Part shown: positions 53,928 through 64,000 of the stretch, piece by piece
Layout of the letters: every line of letters starts with the position of its first letter
Position numbering within the stretch: the first letter of the stretch is position 1
NCBI GenBank assembly: GCA_032719365.1
Contig: CM064862.1
Coordinates: forward strand, 55,705,840 to 55,769,839
Direction of reading: 5' to 3'
DNA length: 64,000 nucleotides
Origin: Prinsepia uniflora
Lineage: Eukaryota > Streptophyta > Magnoliopsida > Rosales > Rosaceae
Made by a program: the position numbers and the translations under genes
Notes under the pieces: generated by a model
What the model saw: only the letters and a program-made list of their open reading frames with translations
What the model was told of the DNA's origin: nothing
Databases searched by the model: none

Positions 53928-56900
53928 TGTAATGACCCGTCCTGAATATCGAAATTAAATATTAATTAATTATGGTTTAGAATGACTAATCTGGGATTAG
54001 TTGAGTGAAATCGGACGAAATGTGCAAAATGACCATTTTGCCCCTAGGCGTGAGCAAAATGTTGACTTTTAGTTCGGGCGGTCAAAAGGACTTTGACCAA
54101 TGACTGTGACGTAGTTCGGGACGTCACGAGTTCATAGACAGGTGGCACGTTCGATTCCGACATTCGAGGAAGAAGTTATGACGTTCGGAAGTTGAGGGGT
54201 ATTTTGGTAATTTTGAAAGGTAAGGGGCCAAGTGTTGACTTTTGACCCATGAGGTCCAATGGACGAGAGCCAAGGATCGTTACATAGGTCGAGTCGATAC
54301 GAATCCAATGACAGCTGGCATGTCGAAATCGGAGATTCGACAACAAAGATATGGTCACGGGATCGAAATCGATTAACCGAAAAAACCGGGATTTTGATTA
54401 AAATATTATTTTATTGTGAACAGTAACCGATGACTAAGCACATCTGGATGAGTGACAAGTGTCACCCATCCCATGATTTAAGGCCAAAATTCATATCCAT
54501 GTCTTAGGGAAAACACCATCATGATGTTTTATTATTTGTTAATTGTCTTTAATTATTCTTAATCAGCCATTTTTTCTTCTTTGTGTTTTCTTACCGTGAA
54601 CAAAGCAAAAAAGAGAAGTGAGATTGATCTCTGTCCATCAGTTCCCTTCCATTTCTGAGCTTGAGATTAATGGATTGAGAGTTTAGTGAGACAGACTTAG
54701 CTAGGGAAACACTAGGATTGAGAGAGAGCTGGAATATGGAAAATCGAATTTTAGAATTTTGGGAGGGAAAATTCGAATTCCAAGCTTTGAGCCTTGATGA
54801 TCAAAATTGAGTTCAATTTGAGTCTTCTGGGATTGCGACGATCAGTTTTATCGAAAGAACGAAGGAAATCGAGGCACAATTGACACTGAACGGGTCTGGT
54901 AATTGTGAGCAAGGTTCGAGCTTGAGTCGTGGGATTTGAGTCTTGGATTGATGCAATTGAACTGGGAAATATGTTCAGTAAGATCCCACGATGATAATGG
55001 ATGCATCAATTGAAGGAAAACATTGGGAAATTGTGGAGCTTCGAGGATGAACAGTGATTCGATGTTCTTCGAGGAATGAGTTCAGTTTGATTGGTTTAAG
55101 GTATGTTTTGTGTAATTAACGTTACAGAACTCTAATTAGACTTGAATCGAAGCTAAATGATTGTTCAATTGAAAGCATCAGTGTTGAATTGTTAGGAATT
55201 GAATCGGGTCTGTTCGCGGGCAAAAGGATACGTTTTACGGAGAAAACAGACGAGGAAGACAACTACTGTAGCAGGCGCGTGGTGATCACGCACAGCCACT
55301 CACGGTGGTGCGTGAGGGCACGTACAGCCTTGTTTCAAGGTGAGGTCAACATGACTTTGAATCCTCTCAGTGTAACGAACATTTTGACACTGATTTCAAG
55401 GAAATCGGATATCGTTTCGGTAAAGTTCCTCGTATCCGAAGTTTTGTTATACGTTTAAAATATGTATTTAAATTCTAGAAAAATTGGGGAAAATTATATG
55501 AGGTAATTTGAGATGTTAGTGACCCTCATTAATGATTTTGGACAGGAATTGTGATTCCCAGAAATTACGGAAAAAACGTGCAGCTCGGAAAGCGAGCGAT
55601 TAGGACGGTGTGTGTGAGTGGACTTTGTTTTCTAACCGCATTGCATGCATATATGATTTGAATGCTTTATTATATGATTTTATATGCTTTGGCATGATTG
55701 ATGTTTCAATCCGGTGATTTCTCGATTTTATGGATTATTATATTATTTTTTGCATGATTTTCGAGAAATTATGAAATTGGTTGAAATTGATGTTTGGACT
55801 CGGATTATGAGTCATGGATTGAAGAATGATGTATTGACTCGGGTATGAGTCAAGGATCGATTTCATGGATTTACGTGAAAATGGCAACTGAGGTTGCGAA
55901 CACATGGATTTGCATGAAAATGTTATTTTGGGCATGAGACCCAATTGTATACTGATTTTGACTCGGATTTGGAGTCACGTGTGATTATGATGAAATTGAT
56001 GATTTTGTATGATTTATTGTGATTTTACGATTATTTTAATCATTCTTTCGGGCTTGTTTTACGAGGAACGTGCAAATGATGTTTTGGGCTAGGCCCGGAG
56101 TAAAAAAGATTTCTAAAATGATATTTTGACTTAGTTGGTGAGTCAATGATGATTTCTGGATTATTTTATTATTGTTAAATGTGATTTTAATGATTTACGT
56201 GTAAATGTTAATTGGGGCTTGAGACCCAGCCGGGAATGATCTTGATTTGGTTTGAAGTCAAAGAATGATTGTGACTTGTTTGAAGTCAAGATTTGATTGA
56301 AATGTTTTGGGATGTAATCCCGAGATGGTTTTCCTTGTGATTGTGAAATGCCCAGACGGTCGGAGCTAGGGGGGATCACCCAAACCACCGGAGCTTGGGG
56401 GTTATGATTATAGGATTATGAGTTTATCCTATGGTAAGCCAGCTTCTCGGATGTGACTGTGCCTGGATGTACCACTCGGATGTGTCTGAGCCTGGGGATG
56501 GTGTTCGCCCAGATGTGAATGAGCCCTAGGGTTGAGCCCAGAGGTGTCTGATCCCGAGAATGCGGCTGGATATTGGCCTACGCATAGTGCAGTTGTGATT
56601 GTGTGATAGATTGTTCACTTGTGAGAAGTGCGGATTGATTGGATTGATTGATTGACTGTGCACTTGTGAATAGTGCTGATTGATGTTGTTTGTGATGACG
56701 TACAGGTATCGAGTACGGGTTTTTGGTCTTTGTGGCCAGGTGATTATGTTTCACATGTTTTAGCCTGAGAGCCGGGTTTTGATGCTTTATAGCATGAACT
56801 GATTTGGTGAACATGAGTTTTATGGACCATGGGAAAGCATGTTTTGATTTTATCGGTCCACTGTTCATACTTGAATGATTTCATACTATTACTCATGTTT

Positions 56901-57180
56901 TATGATATGCATGCACGTTTGTGAAAACTGGAGGGTAAGAATGTATTTTGGCAAATGTTTTTATAAAGGTCATTTTTGTCCACTCACACCTTTTCTGTTT
57001 TATTGACTCTCCAGGCCGTGGTACGACGTTCGGGGCTGATCGAGAGGCGGAAGTAGCAGCAGAAATCAGTGCAAATATCCCTTGTCTGGCAAGTACTGAA
57101 GGGTAGTTTTGGGCCTTTAGTTGACGTCCAGTTGGGACGTGGTACGGTTTTTGACGTCCAGTTGGGATGTGGTCCTGTCA
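53928..57180 (+). mobile_element. Element L 3' LTR, 3253 bp
   Basis: Starts TGTAATGACCCG and ends GTGGTCCTGTCA. It is very close to the 5' LTR. The tail is rearranged: TTGACGTCCAGTTGGGACGT is repeated and the usual TTGTCAGACGGGAGCAGG is missing (57115-57175), so the U5 stem-loop is lost in this copy. Confidence 0.93.
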
Positions 57181-58440
57181 TCACGGCTTGTTTAATAAGT
57201 TCATCGTAAGTAGAGACCAACGTTAAGTATATGTGGCATACCTGAAGTGTGACTTGTGCAGACCGTCCTTAAAGGCCGTGAAAGATGCTTCGTCAATGAT
57301 GCACCATGAGTATTCGTGGCTGAACCGAGTGGCATACTTCTGTAGTGGCTCGGTCTCCCCCTGTTTCAAAAGGAACATGTCCTTGGCTTAGAATAAGGGG
57401 TTAGTTTAGATCATGAACTGGTCGAGGAAGACGGTCTGGAGCTGGTCGAAGGATTCGATGGTGCCAGGCTCTAGATAGTAGAACCAAATGATCGCAGTCT
57501 CGATGAGGGTAGAGCAAAAAACGAGGCACCAGGCTTCGTCGAACAGATTCTTGAAAGCCAGTGCTGATCGGTAGTTGTTGAGATGGACCATGGGGTCTCC
57601 CTTTCCTGTCTAAAGAGTGATTTTGACCCGTCTTGATCTCGTGATCGTGCTGGTACTAGTTGATCATGCTAGTGAATAGGCCCATGCTAGTTTTACCCCA
57701 AGTTAGTGTCTGGGGTGGCCTTTTTTTCGGTTTCGAGGGACCTTAGTCGATCTAGAAGTTGCTGAACAAGTGGGTCGGCCTTGGGACCTTTGCTCGAACT
57801 CTGGTGGTCGGTATGTTGGACGAATCAACAGCCTTCTCATCGAGAGGAGTTTTTCTTATGTTCCCTAGATTGGGTACTGGCGACCTCTTAGGAGGTGTTG
57901 TCACCTTACATGACAGAGATACTGGTTAATTCCTTGGTGCAGGGAGGCTTCCGCGGCTCGGCCTCGAATGACATCCGACCAGTCTGCTCTATCTAGGGAA
58001 ACATGAGTTTGATAGGATTGTGCTACCTACGATCTGGTCGGGATGTGCCGATTAGGGATTCACGAGCATCATGGTAGATTCTGGTTCATTGAAGGCCCTT
58101 CCTAGGCAAGATCAGGAATCAGGAAGCCTTCTCGGTCGGTTCGACCGCAGCAGGAACGTACGCACTAGGCGCAGTCGGCCATGAATCTCTCCGCTCCGTG
58201 AGCTTCCCTTTGAGCACGGCAAGTAGCCAACTCGGCCAGAACAGTTTTCAGCTGTGCAACCACGTTGGTGTATTTCTAGCTCAGCTCTTGAAATCGTACC
58301 TCAACCTGGGTTCCATTGGCCTTGATCTGGGTCACGTTGCGCTGTAATTTTTCTAGCGCTCGGGCTACGTCGAGAGAGGTGTTCCTCAGTCCCTGGCTCC
58401 CTGGTGTGGGTGTGACCTTGCCATCCACGTCATCTTGCAT
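57181..58440 (-). pseudogene. Element T gag, N-terminal and capsid part
   Basis: Minus strand from a possible ATG at 58440 (MQDDVDGKVTPTPGS). An N-terminal helix-rich stretch follows (LDVARALEKLQRNVTQIKA, VVAQLKTVLAELATC). The capsid comes next: GDPMVHLNNYRSALAF, CLVFCSTLIETAIIWFYYLE, GTIESFDQLQTVFLDQFM, a stop, then LKQGETEPLQKYATRFSHE. This is the Retrotrans_gag pattern of the Tat clade. Several stops and at least one frame change are present. L interrupts it at 57180 and the remainder is at 45411-46187. Confidence 0.82.
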
Positions 58441-58503
58441 GTTGGAGAGACGACAAGAAAGTGATGTTCGACTCGGTAAAGTGGTGGGCAGACTTAGTCA
58501 AAA

Positions 58504-58610
58504 TTCCCACAAATAGCGCCAAACTGTTAATGCACAAAATGTGCCAACTCTATTGTGGAATCCTGCTCAAACATGTGTCCTTCGACTGACATGTCAAAAG
58601 AGAGTAACTG
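58504..58610 (-). other. Element T primer site and LTR end
   Basis: Minus-strand TGGCGCTATTTGTGGGAA (58521-58504) is a Tat-type primer site. It is three bases from an LTR that would end CATTAACA (58525). Only 86 bp of this LTR are seen before element J begins at 58611; AACTG (58606-58610) would be the left target copy of J. Confidence 0.75.
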
Positions 58611-60419
58611 TGTAACGGCCGGGAACTTCAAAAAGGGTAAAAATGTAAATTTGGGAAACTTTTATGTAAAAATGTCGTTTTTACCCTTATGAATAGTGTG
58701 GTCAAATTTGACTTCCTATATGACCTGTCTTTTCACGTAATTCGAGGACCGTTAGGTAGGTCTTGGTCCCCTGAGTACAACGACAGGCGGCACGTTGTCA
58801 TCAGACTTCAAACAGCTCGAATTTTGGTCTAAACGTGCGAGGGGCAAAAATGGTAATTTATGCACCAAGGGCAAAATGGTCCTTTGGCTGATTTTGAAAA
58901 TGGTTCAATAAAATGGGGACATCTGTCCCTGTGTGGTTGGATATTTTTTTCACGAGGCAATCAATGGGATATGGACACATGTCCAGCTTCTATTTGGTTC
59001 CAGCCTTCTTTCACAAAATAATCGATTTAAGCAGGGTCATGTAGTCGTGCATCTAGTTTCTGTGTTTAAAGAGGGATACGTGGTTGTGTGTGTGTCTAAG
59101 TGAAAACCTGAGTGACATCGTGTGTGAGAAGTGAGGAAAACAGAAAGAAGATAATGAGGAGGACGAGAGAAGTTGGTCGACGGGGGAAGACTAGAAACCG
59201 TGAAAACTCAAAATGTTCAAACCTTTATGAAACTGTGTGTTGGTGGTGATCAGTGAGAAACAAGAGACCTAGGACGACATGAGGATCGCGGTGGAGGCAA
59301 TGATGAAGGACCAAAGTGACAGTAAGCCAGTTTTATGATAACTTTGTTTCTCTATTTTTGGTTCAACACTAGTACCTCGATCCTTACTGATTAAGGATTG
59401 ATTGGGTTGCTCATTGAGCTTCTGAAGGTTGAGACGAGGCCTGGAAACGTGGAACCGTGGCCGGAGAAAGTTGTGGCGGCCAGGAACAGAGGAGGAGATT
59501 TCTAGTTTTTCTTCTTTGATTTTGGAAGGTAAGATCTCGTGGTTTTCTTAGCATTTTGAGTAGATAAACTGATTGGGAATGTTGAGACGAGAACATAGGT
59601 AGAAATCCCGTCGATTTTGGTTGAGAAATGGACGAAAACCGCCCTCGCCAGTTCGGTTGGACCGGGCCGGTCTAGACTGGTCAGAAATGGTCTGTCGCGA
59701 GATTGACGATGATGAAAAGTGTGGCGCGGGGGGGCACGTGGCCCACTTTTTAGGAAAGTGTTCAACATGGTTTTTACTCTAATCGATGTAACAAACATTT
59801 TGGGACAAGTTTCGAGTCGATCGGACACCGTTTCGAGGTAGTTTTAAGTGTCCGAAGGTTTAGGGTTTAGTTTAATTACTTAAAAAAATCCCGAAAAATT
59901 AGGGAAATTAATGTGAGCTTAAATAAAATGTTTGTGACCCGAAATTATGATATTTGGCAGGCCAAAACATTCCTGAGGCGTCCGGGGAGCGTACAGGACA
60001 CGATGGGCGCGTTCGGACTTAGTGAGTGAACTTTTGTTTTCTAACAGAGCATGCATAACTGTTTATACCCACTCATTTCATGTTTCAAAATATGATTTTA
60101 TGTTTATGATTACGATATTCCTACTTTACATGATTGCACGCTTTTCGATGAGATTTATCGTATTGATACGTATTTCGAGACATTGGTTTCTGTTATGTCT
60201 TTGATAATGATGTGATGGATGATTTTATGTTGTTTATACGTACTCTGTTTTGATAATGATTTGTGGACATGATTTGGGATTTGGAAGTGAAATTCGGGCA
60301 TGAGTCCCATTTCGATTACATATGATTTCAGTTTTCGATTTTGAGATAATTTCTAGGTGTTGAATCAGGATTTCAATCGATGACTTTGTATTTGGTTTTG
60401 GACTTGAGTTCCTATGATT

Positions 60420-60745
60420 TTCACTTGGTTTTGGGTTTAAAGACTTGTTGTTATTGGTTTTGGGTTTAAAGACCGGGTGGTTATTGTTGGATCTGGTTTT
60501 GGGTTTAAAGACCCAGTTGATTGATGACGGGGGAAGGCCCTTGATTGATAATATCCACCGAGGCGAATTGATTATGTTTTGAGTTTAAAGACTCATTGAT
60601 ATCCCGTGAAGGCCTGATATGTTCTTTTGAGTTTAAAGACTCGTTGGAAGGCCTCATATATGGTTTTTTGTTTAAAGACTCGTTGATATCCCGGGGAGGC
60701 CTGAAGCACATGTGTTTTTAGTTTAAAGACTCGGTGCTTGAGATC
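60420..60745. repeat. TTTAAAGACCC / TTTAAAGACTC hairpin array in the LTR of J
   Basis: At least eight units such as GGGTTTAAAGACCC and GAGTTTAAAGACTC at 30-50 bp spacing. Each has complementary ends (GGGT...ACCC, GAGT...ACTC) around TTTAAAG. The array runs into the gap. Confidence 0.85.
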
Positions 60746-60769
60746 CAACAAATTGATTGACTTGATTTT

Positions 60770-61269
60770 NNNNNNNNNNNNNNNNNNNNNNNNNNNNNNN
60801 NNNNNNNNNNNNNNNNNNNNNNNNNNNNNNNNNNNNNNNNNNNNNNNNNNNNNNNNNNNNNNNNNNNNNNNNNNNNNNNNNNNNNNNNNNNNNNNNNNNN
60901 NNNNNNNNNNNNNNNNNNNNNNNNNNNNNNNNNNNNNNNNNNNNNNNNNNNNNNNNNNNNNNNNNNNNNNNNNNNNNNNNNNNNNNNNNNNNNNNNNNNN
61001 NNNNNNNNNNNNNNNNNNNNNNNNNNNNNNNNNNNNNNNNNNNNNNNNNNNNNNNNNNNNNNNNNNNNNNNNNNNNNNNNNNNNNNNNNNNNNNNNNNNN
61101 NNNNNNNNNNNNNNNNNNNNNNNNNNNNNNNNNNNNNNNNNNNNNNNNNNNNNNNNNNNNNNNNNNNNNNNNNNNNNNNNNNNNNNNNNNNNNNNNNNNN
61201 NNNNNNNNNNNNNNNNNNNNNNNNNNNNNNNNNNNNNNNNNNNNNNNNNNNNNNNNNNNNNNNNNNNNN
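60770..61269. other. Assembly gap, 500 N
   Basis: Exactly 500 unknown bases, a conventional placeholder length. It falls within the repeat array of the LTR of J. Confidence 0.99.
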
Positions 61270-61481
61270 ATCCACTTACACCTTTTGTGTTTTTATTGAC
61301 CCTCTAGGTCGTGGCGCGTTGTCGAGGCTGATCGAGAGGCGGATGCATGAGTGAGTACGTGTGTGGCTATCCCTGGTTTGGCAAGTACTGAGGGTAATTT
61401 GGGAACTTCATTCGACTTGCCAGACAGGAGCAGGACCGGGCACGGTCGTCAATGTCCCTTCGGGGGCGGTTCTGTCAATTT

Positions 61482-61493
61482 TGGTATCAGAGC
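61482..61493 (+). other. Primer binding site of element J
   Basis: TGGTATCAGAGC, four bases after the LTR end. The following ACTAGGTTGCT matches element D. Confidence 0.92.
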
Positions 61494-61521
61494 ACTAGGT
61501 TGCTGATTCCGTTGCCACATC

Positions 61522-61626
61522 ATGCCTCCGAAGCGCAAGCCTCGTCCGCGACCTGGTAGTGAGACGAGTAGACGAGGGTGTACGAGACCTCGTGATAGAT
61601 CTCGGATGAGATTGACCCTGGATTGA
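61522..61626 (+). pseudogene. Element J gag start, truncated
   Basis: ATG at 61522 opens MPPKRKPRPRPGSETSRRG and reaches a stop after 34 codons. The leader matches those of L and I, but the capsid domain is missing, so an internal deletion follows the leader. D has the same shortened leader. Confidence 0.75.
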
Positions 61627-62814
61627 GCGTTAGATGTCATGTAGAAAACACTGTGAACTACTGTTTGTTAGACCTAGAATTGTGTGGGTCGCAAGGATGA
61701 ATGAGCCTAGTGGCTAGAAAGGTGGCATACTCGCGCAAGTTGCACTCGTGATGGGATTATTCATGGTGGATTCCGTAAGCGGAATGTGTGAAAAGAGTCT
61801 AAAATGTAATGGGATACTTCTTAGGCCTTATCGGTCGTATAAGATACGGATGACCATTGGTATTTGCTTGGGGACTAGGTATGTCAGTGATGAGATGATT
61901 GTTGGGTATGAGATTGGACTCAAGAGGAGTCGAGATATGGGTACGGGACTCAAAATGAGTCCGGATATGGGTTAGGAACGTGATATGAGTCATGGTAAGG
62001 TATCAAGGCTCGAGAGGAGCCAGAAAGGCTGAGTGAGGAACGTTTGGCACTTGGGATGCCAAGGACGGGTATATGGTCAGATACTGTTGAGTTAGGAAAT
62101 TGTGGCTTGGCCTTGGTTAACTTTGTTTATTGGACTTTTGGGTGAGTGTCCTTAGTGACTGAGGTTCGGGCGAGGACCCGAGGTATACAAGGATTTGGAC
62201 TTAGAAGATAGTCCAGTTCAGTGGGACGCAAGGCGGGTCCACTGGGAGGTAAAGTGATAAGGGCATTAATATAGTAATAGTTGTGAGTGTGAGTTATCTT
62301 GTCACGTCATAAAGATGGCGATGTAGATTGATGGATACAAGTTAGATGGCACTGTTGGGGTGTGATAGAGTGAGGATTGACTCCTATATCGACTGTTGAG
62401 ATAACAGGCGAGGGAAGAGTTGGTGGGGCCCGTGATAGACCTTAGGGGCGTGGTCAGTTGGGACCACATGCCCGGGAATTTTCCATTTCTTCGTAGGGAA
62501 CTTGAGTAGCCCCGGAGTGATGACCTGGATACCGATTACTTGTGGTCATGATGTAAGATTAACCAGGACGTATGTATCGGGTAGGTCCCGGGCTATCCAC
62601 TCTTCCATGCCTTGAGATGGGCTATTGGTCGGATTTGGTGTTGTTGTGATTGGTTTTGGTATGGAAGTCGTTGAACATACTAGAGTTACCGATGTGATAC
62701 TTGATATTAGTTATGTAGTAACCTTGGTATTTACATATGGTTAAATTGGTTAGACATAAGGAGGGGGGGGGGGGGGGGGGGAAGGGGGGGGGTGTAGATC
62801 TCTTGATGTGAGGT
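61627..62814 (+). other. Element J internal spacer, non-coding
   Basis: No recognised domain. GACTC/GAGTC-rich text (61915-61960) is shared with L and D. A G run is present near its end: 19 G, AA, 9 G (62763-62792). Confidence 0.7.
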
Positions 62815-63180
62815 TACCCAGGATGACTGGTGTTATTCGCCTAGTGGCTGACTTAGATTTGGATGATTTGGATGTCATCCTTGGATTGGATTGGTTGATG
62901 ACCCATGAGACCTCTATCGAGTATGATGATTAGAGAGTGACATGTGGAGTCTAGGATTCCAGAGGTTATGTTTCAGGGAGACTCGAGGGTGTTACCCTCT
63001 AGGATGATTTTGATCCTCACAACCAATAGGTGGGTCGTATGAGGTATTCAAGTTTGTTAGTCACATGTGTGGTGTATGAGCTTCGTGTATAAGACGCCTA
63101 GTGAGGGCTGAGGATGCCCAGATTTCTCAACATATTCCTGAGGTTTTGCTAGGATGAGGAATTGAGTTTACGATGATTTG
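62815..63180 (+). pseudogene. Element J protease end and protease-RT linker remnant
   Basis: Translation from about 62836 gives LVADLDLDDLDVILGLDWLM then THETSIEYDD, a stop, and RVTCG. This is the C-terminal part of a gypsy aspartic protease, with the D-V-I-L-G-x-D-W-L box intact. PEVMFQG and RMILIL follow, then a decayed IPEVLLG ... GIEFTM, equivalent to the P-D-V-F ... R-E-I-E-F linker before RT. Several stops occur. No RT is seen before 64000. Confidence 0.8.
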
Positions 63181-64000
63181 AGGTTACATGTTGGTTATGG
63201 ACGACTTAATAAGGTAACGGTATGGAATAAGGATTCTGTATCACGAGTTAAGGAATTGTGGTTTCGTGGAAGGTTGTGGTTAGTGACCTTATTAAGAGAG
63301 GCCAACAGGGTGGCGATTGTCGATTTTGAGTAAAAGAGAGAAAAGGATAATGTTTGGATTTGATATGGCTAAGGTTAGTGGATGGTGATACCCTTGGACA
63401 GCCAACTGGGCTAGTCATAGATGAGAGAGGACGAGTCGGCTAGTCTGACCACATTTAGACGAAGTATGGTACCATGATTGATGATTGGTTGGAGTACTTG
63501 CATGTACCGTTGGGCGTGTGATGTACTGAATAGGGGTGTTGAATGTGCCCTCGGAGAAAGAAATGGTTGAATAAGTGTTAGGTCTGATAGACCAGAGTAG
63601 GTTTGGGGAACGTGAGCTGGTCTGAGACTGTAGAAGACTCCAGAGGATTGTAAGGGGGTTCTCTACCACGTTTCTCCAGTTATGGTGATTGACCCAGAAG
63701 GAGGTCAGAGTTATTGGAACTGAGAACTGAGTGTTGATTGGTTGGTGTCCTCCTATGTACAGAGGAGTGTTTGAGATACTGGACAGATGTAGCTAATGCC
63801 TTAGGGCGAAACTTATGGTTAAATAAGTGTTAGTTATGGTCGAACGATTAACGGTCAGGATTAGCGTGAATCCTAGGAAAAACAGATGTATTGGTCAATG
63901 GAAATAAGAACTGAGTTAGGATGGTTACAAGTGGAGAGACGGTGACTTATGTTTGATCTCTCACTTTGAGTTTAGGGATTCGGTGTGTCGGGTGCTGATG
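63181..64000 (+). other. Element J internal sequence to window end
   Basis: Non-coding as far as I can read. An AGTGTTAG...TAGCGTGAATCCTAGG block (63828-63878) recurs in L at 51971. The 3' part of J is beyond the window. Confidence 0.6.

Larger units (their letters stand above)
46188..57180 (+). mobile_element. Element L: gag-bearing non-autonomous element, 10,993 bp
   Basis: 5' LTR 46188-49474, a tandem duplication of its 3' part to 50430, primer site 50434-50445, gag 50475-51329, non-coding 51330-53914, polypurine tract 53915-53926, 3' LTR 53928-57180. TCACG lies on both flanks (46183-46187 and 57181-57185). No protease, RT, RNase H or integrase motif is visible. The insertion point is within the gag of T. 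Confidence 0.93.
3936..58610 (-). mobile_element. Element T: dispersed Tat-clade (Ogre/Retand-like) Ty3/gypsy retrotransposon, the host of the nest
   Basis: Four pieces read as one minus-strand element when insertions with target duplications are ignored: 57181-58610 (LTR end, primer site, gag), 45411-46187 (gag C-terminal/linker), 20309-22193 (protease, RT, RNase H) and 3936-4054 (RNase H end). The joins are supported by perfect duplications TCACG, GTAGT and TGTCT around elements L, C and B. The primer site TGGCGCTATTTGTGGGAA and RT motifs (YPKDSFPLP, YLDDML, GKFLGFMISQ) are typical of the Tat clade. Integrase and the 3' LTR would lie left of the window or be lost. Everything is frameshifted or stopped, so it is dead and older than its passengers. 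Confidence 0.85.
58611..61477 (+). mobile_element. Element J 5' LTR, with assembly gap
   Basis: Starts TGTAACGGCCGGG and ends GCGGTTCTGTCA at 61477, followed by a primer site. It includes a decayed central block (59788-59840), donor-like GTGAGT (60023), a GGGTTTAAAGACCC array (60420-60745) and, after the gap, CCACTTACACC...CCCTCTAGG. The text is closest to solo LTR C. Its true length is unknown because of the N run. The 5' end lacks the as-1 block. Confidence 0.85.

Noticed and set aside
60718..61307. Open frames of 185 and 189 codons across the gap
   Set aside because: They consist almost wholly of unknown bases.

Overview
This is a repeat-only stretch of a flowering-plant nuclear genome, most likely a eudicot. 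I found no cellular gene, tRNA, rRNA or CRISPR array. Almost every base belongs to Ty3/gypsy LTR retrotransposons (Metaviridae) inserted into one another. Two lineages are present. The first is an old, broken element of the Tat clade (Ogre/Retand-like), called T here. It lies on the minus strand and survives as four separated pieces carrying gag, protease, reverse transcriptase and RNase H remnants. The second is a large group of related elements with very long LTRs (about 2.1-3.3 kb) that mostly begin TGTAACGACCC or TGTAATGACCC and end TCCTGTCA or close variants. They have an initiator-tRNA-Met type primer site (TGGTATCAGAGC) and a polypurine tract preceded by AATTTCGAGGACGAAATT. That combination, with the gag type, resembles Tekay/Del chromoviruses, although no integrase or chromodomain is visible.

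Layout, outermost first. T runs from 3936 to 58610 (minus) and is split by three insertions: element B (4060-20308, target-site duplication TGTCT), solo LTR C (22194-45410, GTAGT) and element L (46188-57180, TCACG). B is itself interrupted. Its left LTR holds element D (4240-11845), which holds solo LTR E (5449-8742, TGAAC). Its right LTR holds solo LTR F (14792-17614, TATAC) and an unclassified insert G (about 17770-18925). Solo LTR C holds element H (22410-31872, minus, AGATA) and element K (33543-44711, plus, TAAAG). The 3' LTR of K holds a truncated element I (40292-43734, minus). To the left of T lie a partial LTR A (1-2579) and an LTR fragment X (2580-3935). To the right, element J (58611 to the window end) begins inside the LTR of T and contains a 500-N assembly gap. 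Seven perfect 5-bp target duplications fix the order of nesting.

Coding content is all dead: gag with two in-frame stops in L, gag pieces in B, D, I and J, protease/linker pieces in D and J, and the T polyprotein with stops and a frameshift. H and K share non-coding internal regions with no gag or pol, so they look like one family of large non-autonomous elements that must have been moved by proteins of relatives.

The most interesting material is inside the LTRs. Diverged subfamilies share an ordered set of cis signals: an as-1-like double TGACG site, paired W-boxes, a 13+13-bp palindrome, a conserved central block, a GTRAGT donor-like site, arrays of short hairpin-forming repeats, a branch-point/acceptor-like block 1.1-1.5 kb downstream of the donor (where uninterrupted), and a U5 stem-loop. 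The donor-like and branch-like blocks are perfect reverse complements in several LTRs. I infer, without RNA evidence, that these LTRs may carry a leader intron.
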